Of a stretch of 64,000 bases of DNA, positions 25,022-34,918 are shown in pieces; position 1 is the first letter of the stretch, and the number at the start of each line of letters is the position of its first letter. The position numbers and the translations under genes were made by a program. Where the stretch lies: NCBI RefSeq assembly GCF_900167945.1, contig NZ_FUZA01000002.1, forward strand, positions 248,001-312,000. The letters are read 5' to 3'. This DNA is from Dyadobacter psychrophilus. GTDB taxonomy: Bacteria; Bacteroidota; Bacteroidia; Cytophagales; Spirosomataceae. Below the pieces are notes generated by a model. That model was not told the DNA's origin, did not search any database, and worked only from the letters and a program-made list of their open reading frames with translations.

Positions 25022-25147
25022 ACCTAACGCTCTTTCATATTGAACAAATGCAAGTCTGCTCACGCAGGTCGAGCTTCGCTATTTCTAAATGTTTCCAAAA
25101 ATTGTATTATTTAAATTTTTTCTATAAACATCTATTTGCCTTAAATT

Positions 25148-28138
25148 ATGAAAAAACTGGTAAGCTTGGTTTTGTTACATCTCATTCTGAGTCAAAGCTA
25201 CGTCTTTGCGCAGAGCAGCAGATTAACGGGAAAGGTGACCGATCAGGACAATGTTGCCCTGCCCGGTGTGAGCATTTTGTTAAGCGGAAGCACAACGGGG
25301 ACAGTTACAGATGCTGACGGCAATTTTACGATTAACGCGCCCGGAAACGGAAGTCTTGTTTTTTCTTTTATCGGTTATCAAAGCCAGACAGTCGCTATCA
25401 ATAACCGGACAACCATTGATTTAAAGCTTGTTCAGGAGTCCACCAGTTTGGGAGAGCTGGTCGTAGTGGGTTACGGAACGCAAAAGAAAACAGACGTTAC
25501 GGGCGCCTTATCGGTGGTTTCAACAAGAGAATTTTCCCAGCAACCCATCACGCGCCTTGATCAGGTTTTGCAAGGCCGGGCGGCGGGTGTACAGGTTACA
25601 CAGTCCAATGGCGCGCCGGGTGGAGATGCCCGCGTAAGGGTGCGGGGAGCGAACTCGGTTTTGGGAAACAATGATCCTTTATATGTGATCGACGGGTTTG
25701 TAGGAGCGAATTATAACTTGCTCAATCCCGCTGATATTGAGTCACTTCAAATTCTGAAAGATGCCGCGTCGACATCGATCTATGGTAGCCGGGGTGCGAA
25801 CGGGGTTGTGATTATCACCACCAAAAAAGGCACAAAAGGCCTGAAAGTAAATTACGAAGGACAAGGAAGTGTTTCGAATGTGATTAAAACATTTGACATT
25901 CTGCCAGCCGGAGAATTTGCCGAAATTGTAAATGCAAGAGCCATTGCAACCGGATCTAACACACCGTTTACCGATGCCCAGATTGCAAATTTTAAGCAAA
26001 ACGGCGGCACTGACTGGCAAGATCTGGTTTACAGAAAAGGCGGCGGGACCCAGCAGCAGATCACAGTTTCAGGCGGTAATGAGAAAACGTCATTTTTGGT
26101 CTCAGGAAATTATGTGAAGCAACGCGGAATAGTCGAAAACAGTGGTTTCAAGCGCTATGTTTTGCGAACAAACCTGAATACGCAGATCAATAAGAAGCTT
26201 TCGATGCGGCTGAATTTGTCAGGCGCAAAATCTATGAACCATAACACAGACGGCGGCGGCGCATTGATCGAAGCATTGCAATGGGCGCCTACAACGCCAG
26301 CTTATGGCGAAGACGGCCAGCCCACATTTGCCGATCCGATCGGTTCTGTTTCAAGAAGTCCGCTGGATCAGCTTTATGACAAATCTAATGACATCGACCG
26401 CATGAACATCAATGCGATCGGAGGACTGAACTGGCAGTTGCCTGTCAAAGGACTGAGCCTGGATTTGCAATATGCGATCAACTACCTGAATGCGCAGAAC
26501 AAGAACTTTACAGGGAAAAGACTTTCTAACAATAACCCGAGTGCATCACGCTATTCTTCTGAGCAGGTAACCTTGCAGAACACCAATGCACTGAATTACA
26601 ACACGACCATTGGCAACCATTCCATCAATGCAGTGGCAGTTCTGGAAACACAGCAATTTACCGACAGGAACTTCACGGCAACCGCCACGGGCTTACGCTT
26701 TCCGCAGCTGGGTTACGACAACATTGGTGGCAATTCAGCAGCAACAGTCGTTTCGGGTTATTCAAAATGGACATTGCTATCATTTTTAGGACGTGTAAAT
26801 TATGCTTTCAGGGATAAATATCTGGTAACGGCAGCCATCAGAAGAGACGGTTCTTCCAAATTTAGTAAGGACAACAGAAACAGCGTTTTCCCGTCCGTAG
26901 CATTGGGGTGGAGACTTTCCGAGGAGGAATTTATTAAGAACATCAACGTTTTCAGCAACCTGAAATTACGTGCCAGCTGGGGGATGACAGGCAGCCAGGC
27001 AATCAACCCTTATGCTACATTATCGCCATATAACACCACGCAAATGGCCTTTAACAATACCGCAGTAACGGCTGGCGTGATCCAGGGAAACCAGGGAAAT
27101 AAAAACCTGAAATGGGAAACGACCAGGCAAACCGACGTGGGTATCGAAATGGAATTCCTGAATGGCCGCCTGCATGTAGAAGCGGATTACTTCCATAAGA
27201 ATACAACTGATCTGCTGCTTAATGTGGCTTTGCCCAACTATGCAGGCGGCGGAACACAGGTTAGAAATGTCGGTGAAATTGAAAACAAAGGTTTCGAGTT
27301 TGCTATTGGCGGCACGCCCGTCGAAAGCGGAAAATTTTCCTGGGAAACCAATCTGAATTTCTCAACATTGAAAAACCAGGTGCTTAGTCTGGGTGGCTTG
27401 CCGCGTTTGGGCACGGGAACGGGCGCTGGCGGCGGGATGTCGATTACCAATGAATTTATGCTAAAACCAGGCGAACCGCTTGGCTCTTACTGGGGACTGA
27501 ATTATCTGGGAACATTTAAGCAAGCCGACGCCGACGCAGCCGCAAAACAAGGCCGTGTGCCGGGCGATCCGCGTTATGAAGATGTCAATGGTGATAATGC
27601 AATCACAACAGATGATTTTCAAATTGTAGGACGTGCTTTCCCAAAACTCACCGGAGGTTGGAATAACACATTCACATATAGTGGATTGACATTGAATGTA
27701 TTCTTTCAGGGCGCATTTGGATTGGATAAGTTGAATTACACCAGAGCAGGCGCTATGTCCGGCTCAGGAGAAGCACGCCAGTTTTTGCTGACCGAGATCA
27801 GGGATTACTATCGTCCTGGAAATGAGAATTCTGATATTCCTGCCTTTACCAAAACATATCAGCCATTCACACAATCCAGCCGCTTCGTTGAAAACGGCAG
27901 TTATGTGCGGTTGAAAAACGTAAGTCTTTCGTACAATGTGCCGACGTCGATCTTCAAAGACAAAGCCACAATCCGCGTTTTTGCGAGCGCAACCAATGTT
28001 CTGACCTTCACAAAATACACTGGCCCGGACCCGGAATCCAGCAATGTGGGTTCCAACACGGATACAGCAATGGGCATCGACCGCGGTTCCTATCCGAATG
28101 CAAAAGTGTACACAATCGGGCTTAATCTTGGATTCTAA
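25148..28138 (+). CDS. SusC/RagA-type TonB-dependent outer membrane receptor (second)
   Basis: 996 residues. Signal peptide 1-20 (ending VFAQ), CarboxypepD-reg-like domain (GKVTDQDNVALPGVSILL, FSFIGYQSQ), GELVVVGYGTQKKTDVTGA as the TonB-box/plug boundary at about 97-115, plug motifs (LQGRAAGVQVTQ, IESLQILKDAASTSIYGSRGANGVVII) and a barrel ending VYTIGLNLGF. The GYGTQKK motif is the common SusC form, while the first SusC of the locus has TALGIKREAK. The two are therefore distinct paralogues, probably for different substrates. A 126-base gap precedes it; I see no LacI palindrome there, so it is either read through from the dehydratases or independently controlled. Confidence 0.95.
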   Translation: MKKLVSLVLLHLILSQSYVFAQSSRLTGKVTDQDNVALPGVSILLSGSTTGTVTDADGNFTINAPGNGSLVFSFIGYQSQTVAINNRTTIDLKLVQESTSLGELVVVGYGTQKKTDVTGALSVVSTREFSQQPITRLDQVLQGRAAGVQVTQSNGAPGGDARVRVRGANSVLGNNDPLYVIDGFVGANYNLLNPADIESLQILKDAASTSIYGSRGANGVVIITTKKGTKGLKVNYEGQGSVSNVIKTFDILPAGEFAEIVNARAIATGSNTPFTDAQIANFKQNGGTDWQDLVYRKGGGTQQQITVSGGNEKTSFLVSGNYVKQRGIVENSGFKRYVLRTNLNTQINKKLSMRLNLSGAKSMNHNTDGGGALIEALQWAPTTPAYGEDGQPTFADPIGSVSRSPLDQLYDKSNDIDRMNINAIGGLNWQLPVKGLSLDLQYAINYLNAQNKNFTGKRLSNNNPSASRYSSEQVTLQNTNALNYNTTIGNHSINAVAVLETQQFTDRNFTATATGLRFPQLGYDNIGGNSAATVVSGYSKWTLLSFLGRVNYAFRDKYLVTAAIRRDGSSKFSKDNRNSVFPSVALGWRLSEEEFIKNINVFSNLKLRASWGMTGSQAINPYATLSPYNTTQMAFNNTAVTAGVIQGNQGNKNLKWETTRQTDVGIEMEFLNGRLHVEADYFHKNTTDLLLNVALPNYAGGGTQVRNVGEIENKGFEFAIGGTPVESGKFSWETNLNFSTLKNQVLSLGGLPRLGTGTGAGGGMSITNEFMLKPGEPLGSYWGLNYLGTFKQADADAAAKQGRVPGDPRYEDVNGDNAITTDDFQIVGRAFPKLTGGWNNTFTYSGLTLNVFFQGAFGLDKLNYTRAGAMSGSGEARQFLLTEIRDYYRPGNENSDIPAFTKTYQPFTQSSRFVENGSYVRLKNVSLSYNVPTSIFKDKATIRVFASATNVLTFTKYTGPDPESSNVGSNTDTAMGIDRGSYPNAKVYTIGLNLGF

Positions 28139-28151
28139 TTCAGACAACACA

Positions 28152-29630
28152 ATGAAAAAATATAACATACTCATATTAGCGGCAATGCTCTTGACAGGCG
28201 CGGGCTGCAAAGATTATCTGGAAGAAGACACAACGGGTTTGCTATACGGCGAAAACGTGCTTTCCACACAAGACGGGCTCGAATCGGCGCTGACAGGCGC
28301 TTACAAAGGGCTCGGATCACAGTGGTCTTATGGATTCATTCACCCGGGGGCACAAGCTGCAATGTTAGGCGGCGACGATGTGACCACGCATCCGGCCAGT
28401 AACAAGGCCGACTGGCGCGAGTTTGATCAGTTCAATCCTTCTACAACCAACCAGCGCTCCAATGCCGTTTATACAGGTTGCTATAAGGCTATTCAGGGAG
28501 CAAATAATGTGATCAATAATTGGGAAAAAACCGTTGGAACGAAGGCTACAATCGACATTATCGTTGGTGAAGCGCATTTTATCCGTGCATTCGCTTACTA
28601 TTGGCTGGTTCGGTTTTACGGAAACATTCCGCTTATTACAGCCGGGGAATATTCCGATGAACTGCTGACTGTTGGCAAATCAACTCCCCAGCAGGTTTAT
28701 GACCTCATTATCGCCGATTTGACGGTGGCAGAGAACAATTTGCCCAACACAAAACGCGATCCGGGAAGAGCAAATAAAGGTGCTGCGAAAGCATTTCTGG
28801 CCGACGTTTTTTTGACGATGGCGGGCTGGCCGTTGAAACAAACAGACAAATATGCGCTGGCCGCAGCAAAAGCAAAAGAAGTAATCGATAACCGTGCACA
28901 ATATGGTTTCGAACTCCTGCCAACATTCGCCGCCGTTTTTGAAAATGATCCCGCCTCATCCGGAACAAGAGAAGCCGTTTTCCAGATCAGCGGATTTGCA
29001 GCCGGAAGCGGCACCGCCAATGCAACTTACGGAAACACGACTATGCCCGGTGAAGAAGGCGGCTGGGACGATATGTTTGCCGAACTCAATTTCTTCCGCG
29101 ACTTTCCCGCCGGCCCCAGAAAAGACGCTACATTCCGCACGGAATTCGGATTGGGCGCCACAAAAATTCCATGGCAAAACAGCCTTACCAAGCATCCCTA
29201 TTATCAAAAGTGGTATATCAAGGGCAACATCGTAACTTCCAGCATTTCGCTGCCGTCTGTCATGATGCGTTACCCGCACGTGCTGACAATTTACGCCGAG
29301 GCGAAAGCACGCGGAGCCGGCGGGCCGGACCAGGCTGCTTATGATGCCCTGAACCAGGTTCGCCTGCGTGGCCTTCCTGCGGGAACAAAACCCTTGACGA
29401 TGGGAAGCCTCACAGCCGCGCAGTTTGCGGATGCCGTCGTGCAGGAACGTGCCTGGGAATTTGCCTGCGAAAGAACCCGCTGGTTTGACCTCGTAAGATT
29501 GGAAAAAGTTGAGGAAGCCAATGCTAAAAAGAGTCCGGACGATTTGCAGCCGATCAAGCCGATCACGAAAGCCAATTACTGGCTGCCGCTGCCTTACACG
29601 GACACATCCATTAATCCGAATTTGAATTAA
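28152..29630 (+). CDS. SusD/RagB-type outer membrane lipoprotein (second)
   Basis: 492 residues starting at the ATG at 28152, 13 bases after susC. A longer in-frame start lies inside susC and is rejected. The signal MKKYNILILAAMLLTGAGC ends in a lipobox Cys at position 19. SusD hallmarks include an N-terminal FLEE-like DYLEEDTTG, EAHFIRAFAYYWLVRFYGNIPLI (about 140-165) and a C-terminal RAWEFACERTRWFDLVRLEK followed by KANYWLPLP. It belongs to the SusD_RagB class with the canonical C-terminal W-x-P-I/L-P motif. It partners the receptor just upstream for nutrient capture at the cell surface. Confidence 0.95.
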   Translation: MKKYNILILAAMLLTGAGCKDYLEEDTTGLLYGENVLSTQDGLESALTGAYKGLGSQWSYGFIHPGAQAAMLGGDDVTTHPASNKADWREFDQFNPSTTNQRSNAVYTGCYKAIQGANNVINNWEKTVGTKATIDIIVGEAHFIRAFAYYWLVRFYGNIPLITAGEYSDELLTVGKSTPQQVYDLIIADLTVAENNLPNTKRDPGRANKGAAKAFLADVFLTMAGWPLKQTDKYALAAAKAKEVIDNRAQYGFELLPTFAAVFENDPASSGTREAVFQISGFAAGSGTANATYGNTTMPGEEGGWDDMFAELNFFRDFPAGPRKDATFRTEFGLGATKIPWQNSLTKHPYYQKWYIKGNIVTSSISLPSVMMRYPHVLTIYAEAKARGAGGPDQAAYDALNQVRLRGLPAGTKPLTMGSLTAAQFADAVVQERAWEFACERTRWFDLVRLEKVEEANAKKSPDDLQPIKPITKANYWLPLPYTDTSINPNLN

Positions 29631-29664
29631 ACAAAGCGCCTGACAGCGCCCAATTTTTGAAAAA

Positions 29665-31881
29665 ATGACCCGAAACGCTGTGAAATATCTGAGTGTTCTT
29701 TTGGTAATCGGTCTTTTTTGCGGGATGAAGCTTTCCAGGTCTACAAAGCCTGGAAAGTCTTCGGGTCCTGGCGAAGACTGGCCTGCTTATGGCGGAAACA
29801 GTGGTGGAAGCCGCTATTCTGCGCTGACTCAGATCAACAAAGACAATGTTAAAAACCTGCAACCAGCCTGGTCGTACGACACGGGTGAAAATAAGGATCA
29901 GCAGCAGCGCGGCGGGGATATGCAATGCCAGCCCATTGTCATCAATGGCATTATGTACGGCACCACGCCGCGTTTGAAGGTGTTCGCCATCGAGGCAGCA
30001 ACAGGCAAAGAGCTCTGGAAATTCGACCCTTATGCAGACCCGAATGTGCGGCCGAGATTTCATCCTGTGCGCGGTGTTGTTTACTGGCAGGATGGCAATG
30101 ATAAACGGATTTTGTATACAGCAGGCTCAACATTATACGCCATTAATGCGGATAACGGGCAGTTGGTCAAAGAGTTTGGTAAAAACGGCGAAGTTGATTT
30201 TCATGAAGGACTTGGTGACAAAGAAACCTACGGTTATGACATTAATAATTTCAACATTCGCTCCACTACGCCCGGCGTTATTTACAAAAATTTACTAATA
30301 ACCGGTTCATCTGTATCCGAAGGCGGCGACGCTTTACCCGGCCACATTCGTGCATTTGATGTGCGCACGGGCAAGCTGGCCTGGGTATTCAGGACAATTC
30401 CGCTTCCAGGGGAATACGGTTATGAAACCTGGTCAAAGGATTCATACAAAAAGCTGGGCGGGGCCAATTGCTGGGCCGGTATGGTCATTGACAAAAAGCG
30501 CGGCACGGTGTTTCTGGGGACCGGCTCGCCGTCAGTGGATTTTTATGGAGGCGCAAGAAAAGGGACTAATCTGTTTGCCAATTGTGTCATCGCGCTGGAT
30601 GCAGCAACCGGAAAACGCAGGTGGCATTTCCAAACTGTTCACCACGATCTGTGGGACCGCGACATTCCCTGCCCGCCGAATCTGATCACAGTTAAAAGCA
30701 AAGGCAAAACCATAGAAGCAGTAGCCCAGGCAACCAAGGACGGGCTTATTTTCCTTTTCGACCGTGACACGGGTAAACCGCTATTTGATGTAAAAGAAAT
30801 GCCTGCGCCAACTTCCAACGCATTACCCGGCGAAGAACCCTGGCCCACACAGCCTGTTCCCGTAAAACCAGCTCCATTCGCAAACCAGACCTTAACTGAA
30901 GCAGACATCACGAACCGCACGCCCGAAGCACATGCCTACGTGCTCGACCGGTTTACAAACAGCATTATAGGACCCAAAAACCTGCCGCCAACATTGGAAG
31001 GAAGCTTGCTATACGGCATCGGAGGCGGAGCAGAGTGGGGCGGTGCAGCCGCTGATCCAAACGGAATTATGTATGTAAACGCCAACAATATGCTCTGGTG
31101 GCTCAAAATGCGCGACGCCAGGGAAAAATCGGATGGAAAGGCATTGTCAAAAGGCAATGTTTTGTTTAATACAAACTGTGCAGCCTGCCATGCAACCGAC
31201 GGTAAAAATGCGCCCGCAACAGCAGGAACGCAAGCCTATCCATCATTAAAAGACATTGGAAAAAGAATTAGCCGCGCGCAGATCAGCGCGTTGCTGGAAA
31301 CCGGCCGCGGCAGGATGCCATCTTTCCAGCACATTGCCAAAGCCGACCGCGAAGAGCTTGTCAATTTCCTTTTAAATATGGAAACAAAATCCGCAGCCAA
31401 CGACATTCATGCCGTTTCCGACATAAAAAAAACCATTGCCGATTTCCCGCATTCACCTCCTTATGTGAATAATGGCAATGTCCAGTTCCGCGATCAGGAC
31501 AATTACCCTGCCATCAAACCACCCTGGGGAACATTAAACGCTGTTGACCTTAATACCGGCGAATATCTCTGGAAAGTCACATTAGGAGAATATCCTGAAT
31601 TAACCAAGCAAGGAATCCCACCCACAGGCACAGAAAACCACGGAGGACCCATCGTCACGGCAGGCGGTTTGCTTTTCATCGCAGCAACTTATGATGAGAA
31701 ATTAAGGGCATTTGACACCAAAACAGGAAAAGTCGTTTGGGAATACAAGCTGCCCGCCGGAGGCTTTGCAACCCCGATCACTTATATGGTCGATGGCAAG
31801 CAATACATTGCCATCGCAGCAGGCGGAGCGCGTTACGGGTTGAAAGCGGGCGGGACGTATGTTGCGTTCGCATTGCCGTGA
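29665..31881 (+). CDS. PQQ-dependent dehydrogenase with inserted cytochrome c domain
   Basis: 738 residues with an N-terminal signal/anchor (about 7-23). Residues from about 35 form the PQQ eight-bladed propeller: EDWPAYGGNSGGSRYSALTQIN, PGEYGYETW, FQTVHHDLWDRDIPCPP, and WEYKLPAGGFATPITYM near the end. A cytochrome c module with heme motif CAACH (505-509) and distal Met in GRMPSF sits between propeller blades rather than at the C-terminus; the last two blades follow it. Such enzymes oxidise alcohols or aldoses in the periplasm and pass electrons to heme c. Here the likely role is oxidation of an aldose (such as galactose or glucose) to its lactone/aldonate, feeding the dehydratases. Genes for PQQ synthesis are not in the window. 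Confidence 0.92.
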   Translation: MTRNAVKYLSVLLVIGLFCGMKLSRSTKPGKSSGPGEDWPAYGGNSGGSRYSALTQINKDNVKNLQPAWSYDTGENKDQQQRGGDMQCQPIVINGIMYGTTPRLKVFAIEAATGKELWKFDPYADPNVRPRFHPVRGVVYWQDGNDKRILYTAGSTLYAINADNGQLVKEFGKNGEVDFHEGLGDKETYGYDINNFNIRSTTPGVIYKNLLITGSSVSEGGDALPGHIRAFDVRTGKLAWVFRTIPLPGEYGYETWSKDSYKKLGGANCWAGMVIDKKRGTVFLGTGSPSVDFYGGARKGTNLFANCVIALDAATGKRRWHFQTVHHDLWDRDIPCPPNLITVKSKGKTIEAVAQATKDGLIFLFDRDTGKPLFDVKEMPAPTSNALPGEEPWPTQPVPVKPAPFANQTLTEADITNRTPEAHAYVLDRFTNSIIGPKNLPPTLEGSLLYGIGGGAEWGGAAADPNGIMYVNANNMLWWLKMRDAREKSDGKALSKGNVLFNTNCAACHATDGKNAPATAGTQAYPSLKDIGKRISRAQISALLETGRGRMPSFQHIAKADREELVNFLLNMETKSAANDIHAVSDIKKTIADFPHSPPYVNNGNVQFRDQDNYPAIKPPWGTLNAVDLNTGEYLWKVTLGEYPELTKQGIPPTGTENHGGPIVTAGGLLFIAATYDEKLRAFDTKTGKVVWEYKLPAGGFATPITYMVDGKQYIAIAAGGARYGLKAGGTYVAFALP

Positions 31882-31959
31882 GGCATTCGACCGCTCAGGC
31901 TGACAAAAAGGCAAAAACACTTTAATAGCAAAGAACTACTGAGTCAAAACCTAGCAAAA

Positions 31960-32967
31960 ATGAACAAATACCTTCTCTGCTGCGATTGGGGAACAACTTC
32001 ATTCCGGTTACAATTAATCAACCGGGGAGATCAAAGATTAATTGCCGAGCAAATCTCCCAAAACGGAATTGGCCAAACTTACGACATTTGGAAACAACGC
32101 GAACAAAGCGGAATCGAACGCATAACATTCTTTAAAGAACAGCTAAAAAATCAAATAGACGCACTATCCATCAAAGCCGGTTTCAGTTTGGACAACATTA
32201 CAATCCTGATGTCAGGCATGGCCTCTTCCTCAATTGGTATGCAGGAAATTCCTTATGCGCAGCTTCCTTTCGCGCTGGATGGGAGTGATGTTTTGATTAA
32301 ATATCATGAAGCGGATGAGACATTGCCCAATGACATTATGCTGTTTTCCGGCGTGCGCAGCAGCCGGGACGTGATGCGGGGAGAGGAAACGCAGCTTATT
32401 GGTCTGGCGGAAATGATTGATCTTTCGATGGATATCGACGCGATATTCATTCTTCCCGGTACGCACTCCAAACATTTGTATATCGAAAAAGGTGTGCTCG
32501 TTGATTTCAAAACTTATATGACGGGAGAGGTCTTTAATGTGATGGCTAATTACAGCATATTAAAGGATTCAGTTACAGCAGGTTTAGGAACGCAAATTAC
32601 AGCTTCCGAGTGGAAGGCTTTTGAAGATGGGATCAGGGAATCGGAATATTCAGAGATTTTAAATGCATTATTTACAGTAAGGACGAGGCAGCTTTTTGAT
32701 TTATTAGATAAAAAACAAAATGCAATGTATTTGAGCGGGATATTGATAGGCTCTGAACTGCGGCAATTGAACCGTGAAACAAACTGGCAACTTATACTTT
32801 GCTGTGGTCAAAATCTTCATGCACTTTATCAAAAAGCCATTGAAACGCTGCAACTTAGCAAAAGCACCATCATTGTGCCGTCCGAAACGGTTGACAATGC
32901 TGCCTCTGCCGGACAGATCAGAATATTCGAATTTCAGAATTTACTATTGAACAAAATAAACTTATGA
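31960..32967 (+). CDS. dgoK: 2-dehydro-3-deoxygalactonokinase
   Basis: 335 residues. DgoK phosphorylates 2-keto-3-deoxy-D-galactonate at O6 with ATP, in the cytoplasm. The N-terminal phosphate-binding motif LLCCDWGTTSFRLQLI (residues 5-20), MSGMASSSIGMQEIPYA, GVRSSRDVMRGEETQLIGL and ILPGTHSKH with the later FKTYMTGEVFNV are the family signatures. There is no signal peptide. Its stop overlaps the aldolase start (ATGA, 32964-32967), so kinase and aldolase are co-translated. DgoK, aldolase and carrier together form the cytoplasmic end of the De Ley-Doudoroff galactonate route. Confidence 0.93.
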   Translation: MNKYLLCCDWGTTSFRLQLINRGDQRLIAEQISQNGIGQTYDIWKQREQSGIERITFFKEQLKNQIDALSIKAGFSLDNITILMSGMASSSIGMQEIPYAQLPFALDGSDVLIKYHEADETLPNDIMLFSGVRSSRDVMRGEETQLIGLAEMIDLSMDIDAIFILPGTHSKHLYIEKGVLVDFKTYMTGEVFNVMANYSILKDSVTAGLGTQITASEWKAFEDGIRESEYSEILNALFTVRTRQLFDLLDKKQNAMYLSGILIGSELRQLNRETNWQLILCCGQNLHALYQKAIETLQLSKSTIIVPSETVDNAASAGQIRIFEFQNLLLNKINL

Positions 32968-33602
32968 GTGAGCGTACATTTTCCTGGGAATTATTTAACA
33001 AAGCACCTTTGGTGGGCATTATCCGTAATATTTCACCAGACGATGTGAAAAAGATCCTGCCGATTTACAGGGAGGCCGGATTAACAACCATTGAAATAAC
33101 GATGAACACGCCTGGTGCCGCCGAAATGATCCGGTTAGCCCTGGAATCGGAGGGCGAAGGGCTTAACATTGGTGCAGGGACAGTGTGCACAAAAGATGAT
33201 CTGGAAATAGCGCTCGAAGCGGGTGCTCAGTTCATTGTGACACCTATTATCAATAAAAAAGTGATCAAATCCTGTGTCAAAAAGAAGGTTCCCATTTTTC
33301 CGGGCGCATTCACGCCGACAGAAATTTACAACGCCTGGACGCTGGGTGCAACAATGGTGAAAATTTATCCCGCAACTTCTCTCGGCCCGGAGTATATCAA
33401 AGATTTAAAAGCTCCTATGAACCAGCTCAAATTGCTTCCGACCGGCGGCGTTGGCCTGGAAAACATGGCCACCTTCCTGAAAGCCGGGGCCAATGGCCTC
33501 GGAGTAGGAGGGCAGTTGTTTGACAAAAAGCTGATTCAAGAACAGAATTGGGAAGGCCTGAAAGCACATTTCCGTCAATTTCACAGCAAACTAGCTTTGT
33601 AA
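32964..33602 (+). CDS. KDPG/KDPGal aldolase family protein
   Basis: 212 residues. Class I aldolase that splits 2-keto-3-deoxy-6-phospho-galactonate or -gluconate into pyruvate and glyceraldehyde 3-phosphate. The fold is an (alpha/beta)8 barrel with the active-site Glu in TTIEITMNT, GAGTV, the Schiff-base Lys133 in TMVKIYPA, and LLPTGGVG near the C-terminus. The Lys position equals that of E. coli Eda. Sequence alone does not separate Eda from DgoA; linkage to dgoK and a dgoD-like gene favours the galactonate substrate. It overlaps dgoK by 4 bases and the carrier gene by one base (TAATG). Confidence 0.93.
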   Translation: MSERTFSWELFNKAPLVGIIRNISPDDVKKILPIYREAGLTTIEITMNTPGAAEMIRLALESEGEGLNIGAGTVCTKDDLEIALEAGAQFIVTPIINKKVIKSCVKKKVPIFPGAFTPTEIYNAWTLGATMVKIYPATSLGPEYIKDLKAPMNQLKLLPTGGVGLENMATFLKAGANGLGVGGQLFDKKLIQEQNWEGLKAHFRQFHSKLAL

Positions 33603-34900
33603 TGCCAAATAAAACCAAGAATTACCGCTGGCTCATTGTCGTGCTGCTTTTCACAGCCACAACCATCAATTACCTCGACAGGCAGATCATTGGTTTGCTC
33701 AAACCGATTCTTGAAAAGGAATTTGTGTGGACGGAAACAGATTTTGCACGTATTGTCATGGCCTTCACGGCTGCATATGCGCTGGGTTTGTTGCTGTTTG
33801 GCTGGCTGATTGATAAAATCGGGACGAAATTGGGTTACTCGATCACCATTGTTTTTTGGAGCATTGCAGGCATGTTGCACGCGGTGGCCAGGAGCGCATT
33901 TGGTTTTGGCGTCGCGCGTGTGGGACTTGGTTTGGGCGAGGCGGGGAATTATCCGGCGGCGGTGAAAACGGTTGCAGAATGGTTTCCAAAAAAGGAACGT
34001 GCATTGGCAACAGGACTTTTCAATGCCGGAACCAGTGTGGGCGTGGTGGTTGCACTGTTGCTTGTGCCATGGATATTAAGTCATTATGGCTGGCAGGAAG
34101 TGTTTTGGATCACTGGCGCATTGGGTTTTGTATGGTTGGTTTTCTGGTTGATTTATTATGACATTCCTGCACAGCAAAAACGCCTCAGCGCCGAAGAATT
34201 GCATTACATCGTCAGCGGCCAGGACCAGGACGAACACGACGCCGAGAAGCAGCCTGTGCAGTGGATTAAGCTTTTTACATTCCCGCAAACTTGGGCTTAT
34301 ATAACCGGAAAAGGCCTTATAGATCCCATTTACTGGTTTTTCCTCTTTTGGTTGCCGTCTTACTTTGCCTCTACATTCAACCTGGATCTCAAAAAACCTA
34401 GCCTTGAATTAATGCTGATTTACACTGCAACCACAATCGGCAGCATTGGCGGCGGTTACTTATCTTCATGGTTAATCAAAAAAGGCTGGCCCACATTGAA
34501 AGCCAGAAAAACCGTGCTCCTTGCTTTCGCCGTACTCGAATTATCCGTAATCCTGATCCAATTCGCAGGTGACGTCTGGATCGCCGTGGGCCTCATCAGC
34601 TTCGCCGTAGCATTACACCAGGCCTGGGCAACGAACGTTTTCACTCTGCCGTCCGACCTTTTTCCAAAACAAGCCGTAAGCTCAGTAGTAGGCATCGGCG
34701 GTATGGCCGGGGCTGTCGGAGGGATTTTGTTTCCGATATTGATTGGAAGTCTGCTGGATAGTTACAAAGCCGCAGGAAATCTGGAAGAGGGCTATAATAT
34801 CATCTTCACCATCTGCGGATGCACTTATCTCATCGCCTGGCTGATAATACATTTGCTGACAAAGACGGCAAAAATTGTGGAGCTGGATGAATTGCGGTGA
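33602..34900 (+). CDS. MFS carrier of the hexuronate/galactonate (ExuT/DgoT, ACS) type
   Basis: 432 residues, with the start at 33602 overlapping the aldolase stop. About 12 hydrophobic helices. Family markers include TTINYLDRQIIGLLKPILEKEF in helix 1, GWLIDKIGTKLGY after helix 2, GLGEAGNYPAAVKTVAEWFPKKERALATGLFNAG in helix 4-5 and ALHQAWATNVFTLPSDLFPK later. These match proton-coupled symporters for sugar acids. Because the dehydratases appear to be periplasmic, the substrate carried may be the 2-keto-3-deoxy acid rather than the aldonate itself (inference). It is the last gene of the sugar-acid locus. Confidence 0.9.
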   Translation: MPNKTKNYRWLIVVLLFTATTINYLDRQIIGLLKPILEKEFVWTETDFARIVMAFTAAYALGLLLFGWLIDKIGTKLGYSITIVFWSIAGMLHAVARSAFGFGVARVGLGLGEAGNYPAAVKTVAEWFPKKERALATGLFNAGTSVGVVVALLLVPWILSHYGWQEVFWITGALGFVWLVFWLIYYDIPAQQKRLSAEELHYIVSGQDQDEHDAEKQPVQWIKLFTFPQTWAYITGKGLIDPIYWFFLFWLPSYFASTFNLDLKKPSLELMLIYTATTIGSIGGGYLSSWLIKKGWPTLKARKTVLLAFAVLELSVILIQFAGDVWIAVGLISFAVALHQAWATNVFTLPSDLFPKQAVSSVVGIGGMAGAVGGILFPILIGSLLDSYKAAGNLEEGYNIIFTICGCTYLIAWLIIHLLTKTAKIVELDELR

Positions 34901-34918
34901 TACTGTCGAAAGTAGGCT

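Noticed and set aside
25022-25147. A LacI site before the second susC
   Set aside because: The gap was read for TTAATCGATTAA on both strands and no copy or near copy was found.
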